Part shown: positions 39,089 through 47,243 of the stretch, one piece after another
How positions within the stretch are numbered: the stretch's first letter is position 1
Layout of the letters: each line of letters starts with the position of its first letter
From: Paenibacillus_V sp046244365
GTDB taxonomy: Bacteria > Bacillota > Bacilli > Paenibacillales > NBRC-103111
DNA length: 64,000 bases
Assembly: GCF_046244365.1 (NCBI RefSeq)
Contig: NZ_CP176395.1
Location: forward strand, 1-64,000
Direction: 5' to 3'
The notes under the pieces: model-generated
What the model saw: the letters and a program-made list of their open reading frames with translations, nothing else
Database searches by the model: none
Told to the model about the DNA's origin: nothing
Position numbers and translations under genes: made by a program

Positions 39089-39332
39089 TTATCCACTGTG
39101 GACGGAAACCGCGAATTTTCAAACTTATGCACATGCTGTGTATAAGTTTGTGGATAACATTGTTGGTAGTGTGGACAACGAAAGCGGTATTCTCATTGTA
39201 CGCCGGGCCGTTCCTGAGGGCAAGTCGGCATTGTTCCCGTAAGAACGGGAAACGATAAGGGAGAATGAGCCGGTAAACGGCCTTCCGGACATGTGAATAA
39301 AGCGGTCAGGATGGGGATGGCGTTGTGGATAG
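39089..39332. other. DnaA-box cluster upstream of tadA
   Basis: Six sites close to TTATNCACA lie within 245 bp of gene-free DNA: TTATCCACT at 39089-39097, TTATGCACA at 39125-39133, inverted TTATACACA at 39137-39145, inverted TTATCCACA at 39149-39157, inverted TTGTCCACA at 39170-39178 and inverted CTATCCACA at 39324-39332. Three are perfect matches. This is denser than expected by chance and similar in density to oriC, but no AT-rich unwinding element with trios is seen next to it. It may titrate or recharge DnaA, or regulate the flanking genes. Confidence 0.7.
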
Positions 39333-39345
39333 GCTTTGCAGACGA

Positions 39346-39374
39346 TTGCTTACCCTGTGCAACCCGATTATACT
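39346..39374 (+). promoter_or_regulatory. Promoter of the riboswitch-PilZ transcript
   Basis: TTGCTT (39346-39351), a 17-bp spacer and TATACT (39369-39374), about 45 bp before the riboswitch. Confidence 0.65.
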
Positions 39375-39426
39375 GAAATTAACGATTTTTTAGGACTTTG
39401 GTACCCCTTTTTAACATAAAGTGATA

Positions 39427-39519
39427 TTCGATAATGGCAAACTTGCTGAAAAGCAAGGACGCAAAGCCACAGGGTCTAAAGCTTCGCATATGCGGAGCCA
39501 TGACAGCCTGGTTGCCGAA
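39427..39519 (+). ncRNA. c-di-GMP-I (GEMM-I) riboswitch
   Basis: The conserved GEMM-I elements occur in order: AATGGCAAAC (39433-39442), a hairpin CTTGCT/AGCAAG capped by a GAAA tetraloop (39442-39457), GGACGCAAAGCC (39457-39468), GGGTCTAA, a second hairpin (GCTTCGC/GCGGAGC, 39481-39497), and ATGACAGCC followed by GGTTGCCGAA (39500-39519). The base equivalent to G20, which contacts the ligand, is G, which favours c-di-GMP over 3',3'-cGAMP. A terminator follows 28 bases later, so control is by transcription attenuation. The downstream gene encodes a PilZ c-di-GMP receptor. Confidence 0.93.
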
Positions 39520-39546
39520 TGGGATCGGACACGCAAGCATGCGTCG

Positions 39547-39571
39547 GCTGCTCTTTCGGAGCGGCTTTTTT
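39547..39571 (+). terminator. Riboswitch expression-platform terminator
   Basis: GCTGCTC (39547-39553) pairs with GAGCGGC (39559-39565) around TTTCG, then six T residues. The aptamer 3' segments CAGCC and GCCGA can pair with GGCTG and TCGGC at the stem base, a possible antiterminator. If so, ligand binding would favour termination (an OFF switch). The direction is inference. Confidence 0.8.
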
Positions 39572-39675
39572 ATGTTCGCGTACAACAGGTTATATCCGGG
39601 TGGGCCAACGCCGGCGCATACCTGACGGTTACCCGTAAAATTTTCTCCACATTGATTGAGAAAGGTCGATGCAGT

Positions 39676-40392
39676 ATGTCAGGTACGTCTGTTACCCGGA
39701 ATCGTTCCGAATTCGTAGATACCAGCAATCAAAAAACACTAAGGTCATCGATATTGATGCACTGCCGCACCGTGGTGGAAAAACAGGATTACGTGTCGAC
39801 CGGCGTACTCGCTGTTGTCGAGGGAGATATGGTTGAAATCGAGATCGGCGATTATAAGCAGTTTGAATTGGGAGATGCCGTTAAGCTGACGATTTATTCG
39901 CCGGAAGGCATATTCATGTTCCAGTCTACGATTATCGCGAAGGATAATGGATCGCTCATCGTCATAAATCCTCCGGAAAACCAGCGGAAATTTTCAGAGA
40001 AGCGGGAGCATTTTCGGGTAGACGTTAAGATGAAGGGCTCGATCCTGTCGATCGAATCGGCAAACGATTCGCGAAGTCCGGAGGCAACCGATGCGATTCC
40101 GTTAACGGTCGTCAATATTAGCGTTAGCGGCATCGGCTTTACGGTCGGCAGCGAATGCAGGCTCACGGAACGAACGATAGTCCGTCTTGAGCTTGAGATG
40201 GGGACGATCGTGTCGTGTACGGCTGAAATTGTCCGCCGCGAAACATCCGAGCTAGGCTGCTACTATGGCGCGCAGTTTGTGGATTTCCCCCAGGAGCGGC
40301 TAAATGCGCTTCGGGCGTTTATTTTGAAGACGCAGGTCGAATTGTCTTCGGTTCGCAGGCAGGAGGAGAAGGAAGCGCGGATTTTCAAATAG
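39676..40392 (+). CDS. PilZ-domain c-di-GMP receptor (YcgR/MotI-like)
   Basis: The 238-residue protein has an N-terminal YcgR-N-like beta domain (about 25-110) and a PilZ domain with both binding motifs: RxxxR in KREHFRV (near 115) and NxSxxG in NISVSGIGF (near 150). Such two-domain proteins bind c-di-GMP and in Bacillus act on the flagellar motor. The start is ATG 39676 after AAAGG; the open frame runs upstream through the riboswitch but is not translated there. The gene is controlled by a c-di-GMP riboswitch, so the ligand acts on both the mRNA and its product. No flagellar genes are in the window. Confidence 0.9.
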   Translation: MSGTSVTRNRSEFVDTSNQKTLRSSILMHCRTVVEKQDYVSTGVLAVVEGDMVEIEIGDYKQFELGDAVKLTIYSPEGIFMFQSTIIAKDNGSLIVINPPENQRKFSEKREHFRVDVKMKGSILSIESANDSRSPEATDAIPLTVVNISVSGIGFTVGSECRLTERTIVRLELEMGTIVSCTAEIVRRETSELGCYYGAQFVDFPQERLNALRAFILKTQVELSSVRRQEEKEARIFK

Positions 40393-40409
40393 CGGTTTGC
40401 CGGCATGAA

Positions 40410-40447
40410 AAGGGAAGACTTCTGCATCTCGCAGGGGTCTTTTTTTC
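40410..40447 (+). terminator. Terminator after the PilZ gene
   Basis: AAGAC...CTGC pairs with GCAG...GTCTT around ATCTC, followed by a T-tract. The tract abuts the first PHO-box-like repeat. Confidence 0.75.
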
Positions 40448-40463
40448 GTTCAGATTTTGTTCA
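40448..40463 (+). promoter_or_regulatory. PHO-box-like direct repeat, copy A
   Basis: GTTCA-N6-GTTCA with an 11-bp period (40448-40452 and 40459-40463), the spacing used by OmpR/PhoP-type response regulators. Confidence 0.5.
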
Positions 40464-40680
40464 GAGGGTAAATCTACAATGGGTTCGAGCAGCTTGTAAG
40501 AGGAAAAAATCCCACATAATGTAACTTGTTTCGCGGTATTCGGCAACCGCTCGGGGGTCGACGCTTGAAAGAATGCAGATCGAGATATCGTATTTCGGAG
40601 TTTCTTCATCGCCAGCCTCTGCTCCTAGGGCAGGTATTCATGTTGGAATCCCTAAATGCTCCTATCATATAACGTCAATC

Positions 40681-40696
40681 TGAACAAAAAATGAAC
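40681..40696 (-). promoter_or_regulatory. PHO-box-like direct repeat, copy B (inverted)
   Basis: TGAAC-AAAAAA-TGAAC on the plus strand, which is GTTCA-N6-GTTCA on the minus strand, with the same 11-bp period as copies A and C. Confidence 0.5.
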
Positions 40697-40739
40697 AATG
40701 CGAAATGCAGAAAAAGCGCTTGGCCGCCCCATTCCGATT

Positions 40740-40775
40740 GTTCAAAAATTGTTCAGATGCGGTTGTTACTATAAG
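40740..40775 (+). promoter_or_regulatory. PHO-box-like repeat copy C with the promoter of the SLH gene
   Basis: GTTCA-N6-GTTCA at 40740-40755 lies over the -35 position of a TATAAG -10 at 40770-40775, and no good -35 is present. This is the arrangement of an activator-dependent promoter. The transcript would have a leader of about 85 bases before ATG 40867. Confidence 0.55.
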
Positions 40776-40866
40776 CGGGATGATTCGACAGGAAGCAGCA
40801 AAGGGCGAGCAAATCTACGGGAATAACACGACTCGCCATAGAACAGGGAGGGAGAGGAGCAGGGAA

Positions 40867-43800
40867 ATGCGTTTTGTAGAAAAGTTACGAATGGGAAGCG
40901 GCAATAGGGAGGGAGAATGGCGGAACCGGCTCCGTCCGCGCGGCGTGCTGTCCAAACGGTTCGTTTCGCTGACTACGGCTCTGCTGATGGCTTTCGGCGC
41001 AGCGGCGCCATCGCACGCAGCTGGAGGAGGTTCAGGCAGCGGCTCGCAGGGCGGCACTTATTTTACCGGCACGGACAATTGGGGTGGCGGCGCGGCAAAC
41101 AGTAATAAAGATAACGACTTGGATTATTACACGCGTCTTGCGGCTGACCAGACATCCGGAGATTTTCGAAAAGCGGGTGATCCTCAAAGCGGTACTGCGA
41201 TCAAAAACGGGACCCCCAATTTGTATCCGTTCGAGTTCAAGATTGACGTCCCGGCTGGAAAAACGCCTCAGACCAGCGCCTACTTGCTTATTAGAGGCTA
41301 TGATGTGGATGAAGAAGACGGCGAATGGGATAGAGTGTATCTCTCTAAAACCCCTCTAGCGCTTCTCGCCGGGCCGGGAGTCCCGAGCGGATATACATGG
41401 CCGACTACGGGGAATTGGAATGATGCCACTTACCGCAAAGGATTTGACCTTCAATATTATGTGGGTGCGCTATCCGGGAATAACGCCAAATGGAATACAA
41501 CCGTATTTAAGCTGGATCCTGCTCAAGTAGCCGAGGGCGATAATTTTGTCGGCATTTCGGTTCATCATAATCCCCAAATCGGCACCCTGAATACAGGCTG
41601 GGAGACCGTAATCGACTGGGGCCAGCTTGTGATCGACGGCGGCAGCCGCAAGACGGGAGAACTGACTGATGTCAATATCGCCGTCATCGACGGAAAAATT
41701 ACGTTGACAACGTCGGTTGCAGGCAAGGAGCTTGTCCCTGGACAAGATTTTATTATTGAAGCTAACGTTATCGATAAAGAGGGCAATAATCTGGTTACGG
41801 AAACGAGAAAGGTCCCTCAGAGCAGCTTGGGCAGTACGATCCAAATTCCTCTCTCGGATAACGATATCGATAAAACCCAAAATTATACGGTTAACGTTAT
41901 CTTATTCGACGAGGAAGTAGAAACGACAGGTCCCAATGCAAATAGGGGCTACAAGGTGCCTACTCAAGCAGAGCACATCTTCTCCGTCTCCACCTTTGAT
42001 CCGAAGGCAGCCGATATCGCGAAGACCGGGCTTCAATACGAGCCTACTGTGTTTGCGGCGGACGATTTCAAAAACAAATACTATAAGCTGAACGGAGCGG
42101 CCCACGGAGCGAACCTGCAAAAGGTGAAAATCGGTACTCTCCCCGATCCTGCTAAAGGCAAGCTCGTGCTTGTCGACGGAAGCGGACAGGCTGCCGATAT
42201 CGTGCTTGGGCGGGAGCTCACAGTCGCCGAACTGCCTAGCCTCCGATTTATTCCCGTCTCTTCCGGCTTTAGCGGAACGGCATCGTTTCAATGGAACGGC
42301 TTTGACGGCGAAAAATATGCGCTGACCGACGCTCTCGTTACCCTCGCGGCTAATGCGGCGCCTGTCGTAGGCGATATCGAGAAATCGGCTGTCAAAGGCC
42401 AAACCGTCGATTTTACGAAAAATAATTTTGCTTCCACCTTTGCCGACGCGGACGAAGAGACGTTGAACGCCGTGCAAATCGTCACGCTTCCGGATCCGGC
42501 CAAAGGCAGGCTGGTGCTCGTTAACGGAGCGGTTGTTACCGACGTCGCAGCAGGACAAGTCATTCCGGAAGCGGCGCTTGGCCAACTGAAATTCATGCCG
42601 AAGGACGGTCAGACAGGAGTTTCCTCCTTTACATGGACCGGATCCGACGGCAAACAAAACGCCAAAGATGCCAAAAAAGTAACCATCCGCATCAATACGC
42701 CGCCTGTTGTCGGCAACATTGCCAAAACCGGCTTGGCGGGCGCGACCATCGGCTTTGCAGCGGATGATTTTGCACAACAGCCGGCATATCAAGATGCAGA
42801 ACAGGATGCGCTTAACAACGTGAAAATCAGCTTGCCTGCCGACTTCGGCACCAAAGGCAAGCTGTGGTACACGCCATCCGTAGGCGCTGCCGTTTATTTG
42901 ACTCCCGGCCAATCCGCCTCCATTCCGGCGGCCGTACTGGGCACGCTCGCTTTCGGCCCCGACGCGGAATTGCCGGACGGCAGCACCGTGACGTTCCAGT
43001 GGGAAGGCTATGACGGCACGCAATATTCCGAAGCGCCGGCGCTCGTGACGATCGCCTACTCCGGCAAGCCTGTCGCCCAGCCTCAAACGATAAGCGCAGA
43101 GGAAGGCACGACTTCGATTGCGATCGTCCTTAAAGGCACCGACGCGGAAACCGTCACCGGTCTGGTTTACGGCATCAAGTCCGTTCCGGCCAAAGGGACG
43201 CTGCAGCCGGCCGATCAGAGCCAACCGAACGGAAACGGCTGGATCTACGTGCCGAATCCGGGCTTTACCGGAGGGGAAGACAGCTTCACGTTCACAGTGA
43301 CGGATGGCGACGGCCAAGAAAGCGACCCCGTTACCGTAAAAGTGCTGATCAACAAGGCGCTTGACGGTTGGGTAGGCGACAAAGCGCAGGGAGATCCGGC
43401 AATCGTAAAAGCGCTGACCGGGCAGCCGCTGAAATTGTCCGCCGTCAGTTCCCTTTTGGCTAATGAGGTTGTGGCTACCGTAAACGGACATGCCGTAAGC
43501 CTCGTGCTCGCCAATGCAGAGACATTCGCTGCCGACGGCTATAAGAAGTGGGTGAGAACGGATTACGTGCTGCCGCAAGATACGGCTGCAAGCGAATATG
43601 CCGTCTCCTTCGAAGCGCGTAAAGCCGATCAGTCTTTGCTCCCGGCGGAAGCGCCGGACAAGCGGATCGATAACAAATTCGCCGTGATCGGCGCCAACCT
43701 GAAGCTGACGGCCAATCCGGCAAAAATCGTAGGCGACGGGAAAACGACTACGACATTGACAGCCGTGCTCAAGGACGCGGACGGCCAGCCGATATCCGGC

Positions 43801-45990
43801 GTAAAGGTTGTTTTCGCTGCTCCAACAGGTGTAGGCACGTTCGTGGGTCAGGATTGGGCGATTACGAATGAGCAAGGACTTGCGACGGCGATCTACAAAT
43901 CGGCCAAAATTACCGGTGTGAACGAACAGCAAATTCCGGTTACGGCAACGGTGCTGGACGAGGAGAAGGGTCTTTCCGCGAAGGATCAGATCGCCGTTAT
44001 CTTCCAGCCCGCCACGATTCAAGGCGTTATTACGAAGGGCGTTGGCAATGCGCCGGTATCCGGCGCAACCGTACGCGTGACGCTCGACTTGAACGGCGAC
44101 GGCCAAATCGAATCCGGCGTCGACTTCGACGAAACGATCGTTACCGACGAGAACGGCGCGTATTCCGTGCCGGTACCGCGGGGCGATGAGAAATATGACC
44201 TGGAGATTACCCAAACGGTCGAGGTAGGCGGCGTACAGACGCCTGTAACCTACAGGCAGAAGGCTAACGTGGGCGTCGTGACGGGCGGCGGAGACGAGAG
44301 CTTCGATTCCGAGAAAACCGTAACCGGCATCGTTCTTTTCAAAGAGCCGAACGGCCAGACCGGCTTGTTGAGCAGTGAAATCGTCTCTAAGACCAAAGTA
44401 TACTTGAAGGACGCGGCAGGCAACTACATCATGGAAAATGGAAAACCGAAGCCGTTCCCTCTGCAAGCGCAGGGCGTTTTCCATGCGGATGGACTAGCCG
44501 TAGGCGACTACACGCTCGAAATCCGTTACGAAATCGAAGCAGGCAAGGAAATCACGATTGCGCGCGGAACGGCAGGCGTGAAAGCGAATGGCGAACTGAA
44601 CATTACGCAAGAGCTGGTCGATCCCTACGGGACGATTCGTGATGCGAGTACAAAAGCCGTGATCAAAGACGCAAAGGTCACGTTGTATTACGCGGATACG
44701 CAAAGAAACAAAGATAATGGAAGAACGCCGGGAACGGGAGTCGTATTGCCTCCGTTAGTCGGCTTTGACCCGAACGGCAACGCAAGCCCCGAGCAATTAA
44801 GCGACGCGAACGGCTTCTACGCCTATATGGTCTATCCGGAAACGGACTATTATCTGGTCGTATCCAAAGACGGCTACCAATTGTACCGGAGCGCTACCCT
44901 TCCGGTAGAATGGGATATCGTCAAGCATGATTTGGTACTGAACCCGGTTTCGGCACCGGAGTCTTCCGCCGACCCCGCGCCGGTCGTGCAACCGAATGTT
45001 TCCTTGAGCCTTTCCGTAGATAAAAGCATGGTCGAGGAAGGCGGACAGTCCGTCATCACCGTCGATTACAAAAATCAATCGTCCTCTCCGCTTGTATCGG
45101 GCGTTGTCAAGCTGGCGATTCCTGCCGGAGCGACCGTTATCGATGCGAACGGCGGCAAGGCAGACGGGAATACCGTTACTTGGACGGTCAACAATCTTGC
45201 GGCCGGACAAGCGGGAAGCTTCAAAGTAACCGTCAAATGGCCGCAGCTGGAAGAGAAGGAAGCTTCCTTCGATGCGAAAGGCGAGTTTGCTGCGGGCGGC
45301 TCGGTTAGCCCGGTAACGGCGCAATCGGCAACCAAAGTCGTAGTATTCTCCAAACGCTTCGATAATCTGAAGCACCAGCGTTACATTCTCGGCTATCCGG
45401 ACGGCGAGTTCAAGCCGAACCGGTCGCTCACCCGCGCTGAGCTGGCAGCGATCGTGGCCCGGTTAACCGACAATTCGGAATCCAAGGATCCGCTGAATTT
45501 CAAAGATGTACAAGCCGGCCACTGGGCGGCCAACTACATCAAGATTGCAACGAAGCACGGCTATTTTAACGGCTTTGAAGACGGTACGTTCCGTCCGGAA
45601 GCCCCGGTGACAAGAGGAGAGCTGGCTGCGGTTATGGCACGCTTCCTGAAGCTGGATACCGGCAGCTCGAGCACGGCGCATTTTAGCGATGTGGTTGGCC
45701 ATTGGTCGGCTGCAGCCGTAGAGGCTTTGTATCGCGGCAAATTCCTGTCCGGCTATCCGGACGGAACGTTCAAGCCGCAAAACGATATTATTCGTTCCGA
45801 AGCGGTGACGCTTATTAACCGGATGCTGTATCGCGGACCGCTTCAAGGTCTCGAGCCGCTGTTCCCGGATATGCCTGCAAGCCACTGGGCATTCGGTGAC
45901 GTGCAGGAAGCGACGGTTTCCCACGAATCGGTCCGTCAAACCGACGGAAGCGAGACTTGGAAAAGCAAGCTGGAGGACGATGTGAAGTAA
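40867..45990 (+). CDS. Giant SLH-anchored multidomain surface protein
   Basis: From ATG 40867 (GGAGAGGAGCAGGG upstream) the protein has 1707 residues. A signal peptide with a long basic N-region ends near APSHAAG (about 52). An N-terminal beta domain (about 55-260) is followed by Ig/cadherin-like repeats (about 380-830), three of which share the pattern DPAKGKLVLV or similar and FxWxGxDG. Then come a Big_1 invasin-like domain (about 945-1043), a carboxypeptidase-regulatory-like domain (about 1050-1138), a second such domain (about 1255-1370), a DUF11-like domain (about 1378-1465), and SLH repeats near 1497, 1545 and 1606 with a partial fourth (FPDMPASHW). SLH domains bind pyruvylated wall polysaccharide, so the protein should be displayed on the surface as a stalk or adhesin. 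A strong terminator follows. Confidence 0.9.
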   Translation: MRFVEKLRMGSGNREGEWRNRLRPRGVLSKRFVSLTTALLMAFGAAAPSHAAGGGSGSGSQGGTYFTGTDNWGGGAANSNKDNDLDYYTRLAADQTSGDFRKAGDPQSGTAIKNGTPNLYPFEFKIDVPAGKTPQTSAYLLIRGYDVDEEDGEWDRVYLSKTPLALLAGPGVPSGYTWPTTGNWNDATYRKGFDLQYYVGALSGNNAKWNTTVFKLDPAQVAEGDNFVGISVHHNPQIGTLNTGWETVIDWGQLVIDGGSRKTGELTDVNIAVIDGKITLTTSVAGKELVPGQDFIIEANVIDKEGNNLVTETRKVPQSSLGSTIQIPLSDNDIDKTQNYTVNVILFDEEVETTGPNANRGYKVPTQAEHIFSVSTFDPKAADIAKTGLQYEPTVFAADDFKNKYYKLNGAAHGANLQKVKIGTLPDPAKGKLVLVDGSGQAADIVLGRELTVAELPSLRFIPVSSGFSGTASFQWNGFDGEKYALTDALVTLAANAAPVVGDIEKSAVKGQTVDFTKNNFASTFADADEETLNAVQIVTLPDPAKGRLVLVNGAVVTDVAAGQVIPEAALGQLKFMPKDGQTGVSSFTWTGSDGKQNAKDAKKVTIRINTPPVVGNIAKTGLAGATIGFAADDFAQQPAYQDAEQDALNNVKISLPADFGTKGKLWYTPSVGAAVYLTPGQSASIPAAVLGTLAFGPDAELPDGSTVTFQWEGYDGTQYSEAPALVTIAYSGKPVAQPQTISAEEGTTSIAIVLKGTDAETVTGLVYGIKSVPAKGTLQPADQSQPNGNGWIYVPNPGFTGGEDSFTFTVTDGDGQESDPVTVKVLINKALDGWVGDKAQGDPAIVKALTGQPLKLSAVSSLLANEVVATVNGHAVSLVLANAETFAADGYKKWVRTDYVLPQDTAASEYAVSFEARKADQSLLPAEAPDKRIDNKFAVIGANLKLTANPAKIVGDGKTTTTLTAVLKDADGQPISGVKVVFAAPTGVGTFVGQDWAITNEQGLATAIYKSAKITGVNEQQIPVTATVLDEEKGLSAKDQIAVIFQPATIQGVITKGVGNAPVSGATVRVTLDLNGDGQIESGVDFDETIVTDENGAYSVPVPRGDEKYDLEITQTVEVGGVQTPVTYRQKANVGVVTGGGDESFDSEKTVTGIVLFKEPNGQTGLLSSEIVSKTKVYLKDAAGNYIMENGKPKPFPLQAQGVFHADGLAVGDYTLEIRYEIEAGKEITIARGTAGVKANGELNITQELVDPYGTIRDASTKAVIKDAKVTLYYADTQRNKDNGRTPGTGVVLPPLVGFDPNGNASPEQLSDANGFYAYMVYPETDYYLVVSKDGYQLYRSATLPVEWDIVKHDLVLNPVSAPESSADPAPVVQPNVSLSLSVDKSMVEEGGQSVITVDYKNQSSSPLVSGVVKLAIPAGATVIDANGGKADGNTVTWTVNNLAAGQAGSFKVTVKWPQLEEKEASFDAKGEFAAGGSVSPVTAQSATKVVVFSKRFDNLKHQRYILGYPDGEFKPNRSLTRAELAAIVARLTDNSESKDPLNFKDVQAGHWAANYIKIATKHGYFNGFEDGTFRPEAPVTRGELAAVMARFLKLDTGSSSTAHFSDVVGHWSAAAVEALYRGKFLSGYPDGTFKPQNDIIRSEAVTLINRMLYRGPLQGLEPLFPDMPASHWAFGDVQEATVSHESVRQTDGSETWKSKLEDDVK

Positions 45991-45999
45991 TCGCACAGC

Positions 46000-46055
46000 A
46001 AGAAGCGCAGGGCCTGATTCGATCCAAGGAGAAGGCCGATGCGCTTCTTTTTTTC
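46000..46055 (+). terminator. Terminator after the SLH gene
   Basis: AAGAAGCGCA (46000-46009) pairs with TGCGCTTCTT (46040-46049), with GGCC/GGCC inside, then a T-tract. Confidence 0.88.
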
Positions 46056-46160
46056 AGGCTGGAGACATTCGGACAGGGGGTTGTGACCAAATTGAACCTC
46101 CATACGTAACATAAAGCAAGGGAATGTCAATGATAAGAAGGACAAGGAGGGATGGCGGCT

Positions 46161-46829
46161 ATGAAAGTGGCACCCGACGCTTTTATCGATACGGTCGCTC
46201 CGATCGCAGTACTTCTAAGGATCCAGGGCTCCGCGATTTTTCCGTCCGTCCGTATTGCGCAGGCTCTGCTTGAAACGGGGAGCACCCTTCATCCATGGAA
46301 CAACCTGGTCGGGTATAAAGTAGGCGGCGGACAGCCGACCCCTTATTGGCACGGCCGGAGCGTCAGCAGGACGACTTGGGAAGTGTACGACGGCGTTCGC
46401 GTAGACGGCGTGCAGTCCGATTGGCGGGCATACGACACGATAGCCGACGGTTTTCGCGACCAGGATTTGCTGTTTCTGATCCCCCGGTACGACCGAGTGC
46501 GCGCCTCGAAGACGCCCAAGGAGCAAACGGTCATGCTGCAGGTGTGCGGCTATGCGACCGATCCGGCGTATCCGGCCAAGCTGCAAAGCTTGATCGCTGT
46601 GCACGATTTGGAACGCTACGACGAGGAAGCGGAGGAGAGAATGCCGATGAAGCTGGAACACGACTGGCAGTGGAACATGCTCGGCGATGCGCTCGACGGG
46701 CTATATTCCCAAGGGCTGATAACCGACCGCAGCTGGGTGGATAAAGCTTATAAGCAAGAGTTGACGCAGGCCGAGCTGACCTGGCTGAATACGATTCTGT
46801 TCGCGAGGAAAAACGGCGTGAAGGTATAA
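46161..46829 (+). CDS. Glucosaminidase-domain protein
   Basis: The 222-residue protein is a single glucosaminidase (glycoside hydrolase 73-like, FlgJ/LytG type) domain: PSVRIAQALLETGSTLHPWNNLVGYK contains the expected catalytic Glu region, followed by WEVYDGVRVDGVQSDWRAYD. Its C-terminal 50 residues (NMLGDALDGLYSQGLI) are helical and not part of that domain. No signal peptide is seen. AAGGAGG lies 1 base before ATG 46152 but 10 before ATG 46161, so the latter is chosen. It may act on wall glycans if exported by another route, or during lysis or sporulation. Confidence 0.78.
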   Translation: MKVAPDAFIDTVAPIAVLLRIQGSAIFPSVRIAQALLETGSTLHPWNNLVGYKVGGGQPTPYWHGRSVSRTTWEVYDGVRVDGVQSDWRAYDTIADGFRDQDLLFLIPRYDRVRASKTPKEQTVMLQVCGYATDPAYPAKLQSLIAVHDLERYDEEAEERMPMKLEHDWQWNMLGDALDGLYSQGLITDRSWVDKAYKQELTQAELTWLNTILFARKNGVKV

Positions 46830-46898
46830 AGCAACCGGTTATATGCGCATGCCACATACGGACTCGTTTGAACGAGCGGCTGAAGGCGGCCTAAAAAT

Positions 46899-46921
46899 AT
46901 AAAAAGGAGGGTTTCCCCTCC
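46899..46921 (-). terminator. Terminator for the small minus-strand gene
   Basis: GGAGGG and CCCTCC (46906-46921) form a short stem. On the minus strand it is followed by TTTTTATATTTTTA. Confidence 0.7.
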
Positions 46922-46938
46922 CGTATCTTCTCCAGCCG

Positions 46939-47097
46939 TTACCGGTGCTCCACCAAATCGATGACGCCTAGAACGACGTGGGCCAAACCGAATCCGATGA
47001 CGCCCTTGGCGGCCGCCTTGTACCGGGTCGCTAGCAGTGCCGCGCCGGAAGCCGATACTACCGTTCCGAGAACCGCAGGAATCAAACCTTCACGCAC
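46939..47097 (-). CDS. Small hydrophobic protein, 52 aa
   Basis: The minus strand encodes a 52-residue protein (starting MREGLIPAVLGTVVSASGAA), ending in HVVLGVIDLVEHR. It has two hydrophobic stretches separated by a short basic segment (TRYKAAAKG) and would form a small membrane hairpin. GTG 47097 lies 8 bases after AAAGGAG; the nearby ATG is in a frame that stops after five codons. A terminator follows. I recall similar short proteins in Paenibacillaceae without known function. Confidence 0.6.
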   Translation of the reverse strand: MREGLIPAVLGTVVSASGAALLATRYKAAAKGVIGFGLAHVVLGVIDLVEHR

Positions 47098-47164
47098 ATA
47101 AAACACTCCTTTGGATTAAGTTTGAGAAGACGGTAATAGGATTGTCCGAAGCGCCGTTTCCTAT

Positions 47165-47211
47165 CCGAAAAGGCCGTCGTTAGCCGTGTGGCTCGGCAGC
47201 GGCCTTTTCGG
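47165..47211. repeat. Perfect 12-bp inverted repeat
   Basis: CCGAAAAGGCCG (47165-47176) and CGGCCTTTTCGG (47200-47211) form a perfect stem with an inner AGCC/GGCT hairpin. No U-tract on either strand. It separates the divergent small gene and ychF. Confidence 0.7.
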
Positions 47212-47243
47212 GATGCGGTTCGCGATCCCCAGCCGATTACAAG

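Noticed and set aside
38974..39420. SRP RNA gene (scr) next to tadA, as in Bacillus
   Set aside because: No SRP RNA-like sequence was seen here; the region holds DnaA boxes and a promoter.
39427..39519. Reading the GEMM element as a 3',3'-cGAMP riboswitch
   Set aside because: The position equivalent to G20 is G, while cGAMP-type members usually have A there.
39421..39675. N-terminal extension of the PilZ protein through the riboswitch
   Set aside because: The frame is open by chance across the aptamer and terminator; the ribosome binding site and domain start point to ATG 39676.
40448..40755. The repeated GTTCA units as a CRISPR array or transposon ends
   Set aside because: The units are 5 bp in pairs with 11-bp period, in mixed orientation and with unequal gaps, so they fit operator sites and not CRISPR or terminal repeats.
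41902..44484. 860-codon open frame on the minus strand opposite the SLH gene
   Set aside because: It mirrors the codon pattern of the plus-strand gene, has no ribosome binding site or recognisable domains, and the plus-strand protein has clear signal, Ig-like and SLH domains.
46161..46829. Prophage endolysin
   Set aside because: No holin, phage structural gene or attachment site is near; a host glucosaminidase is simpler.
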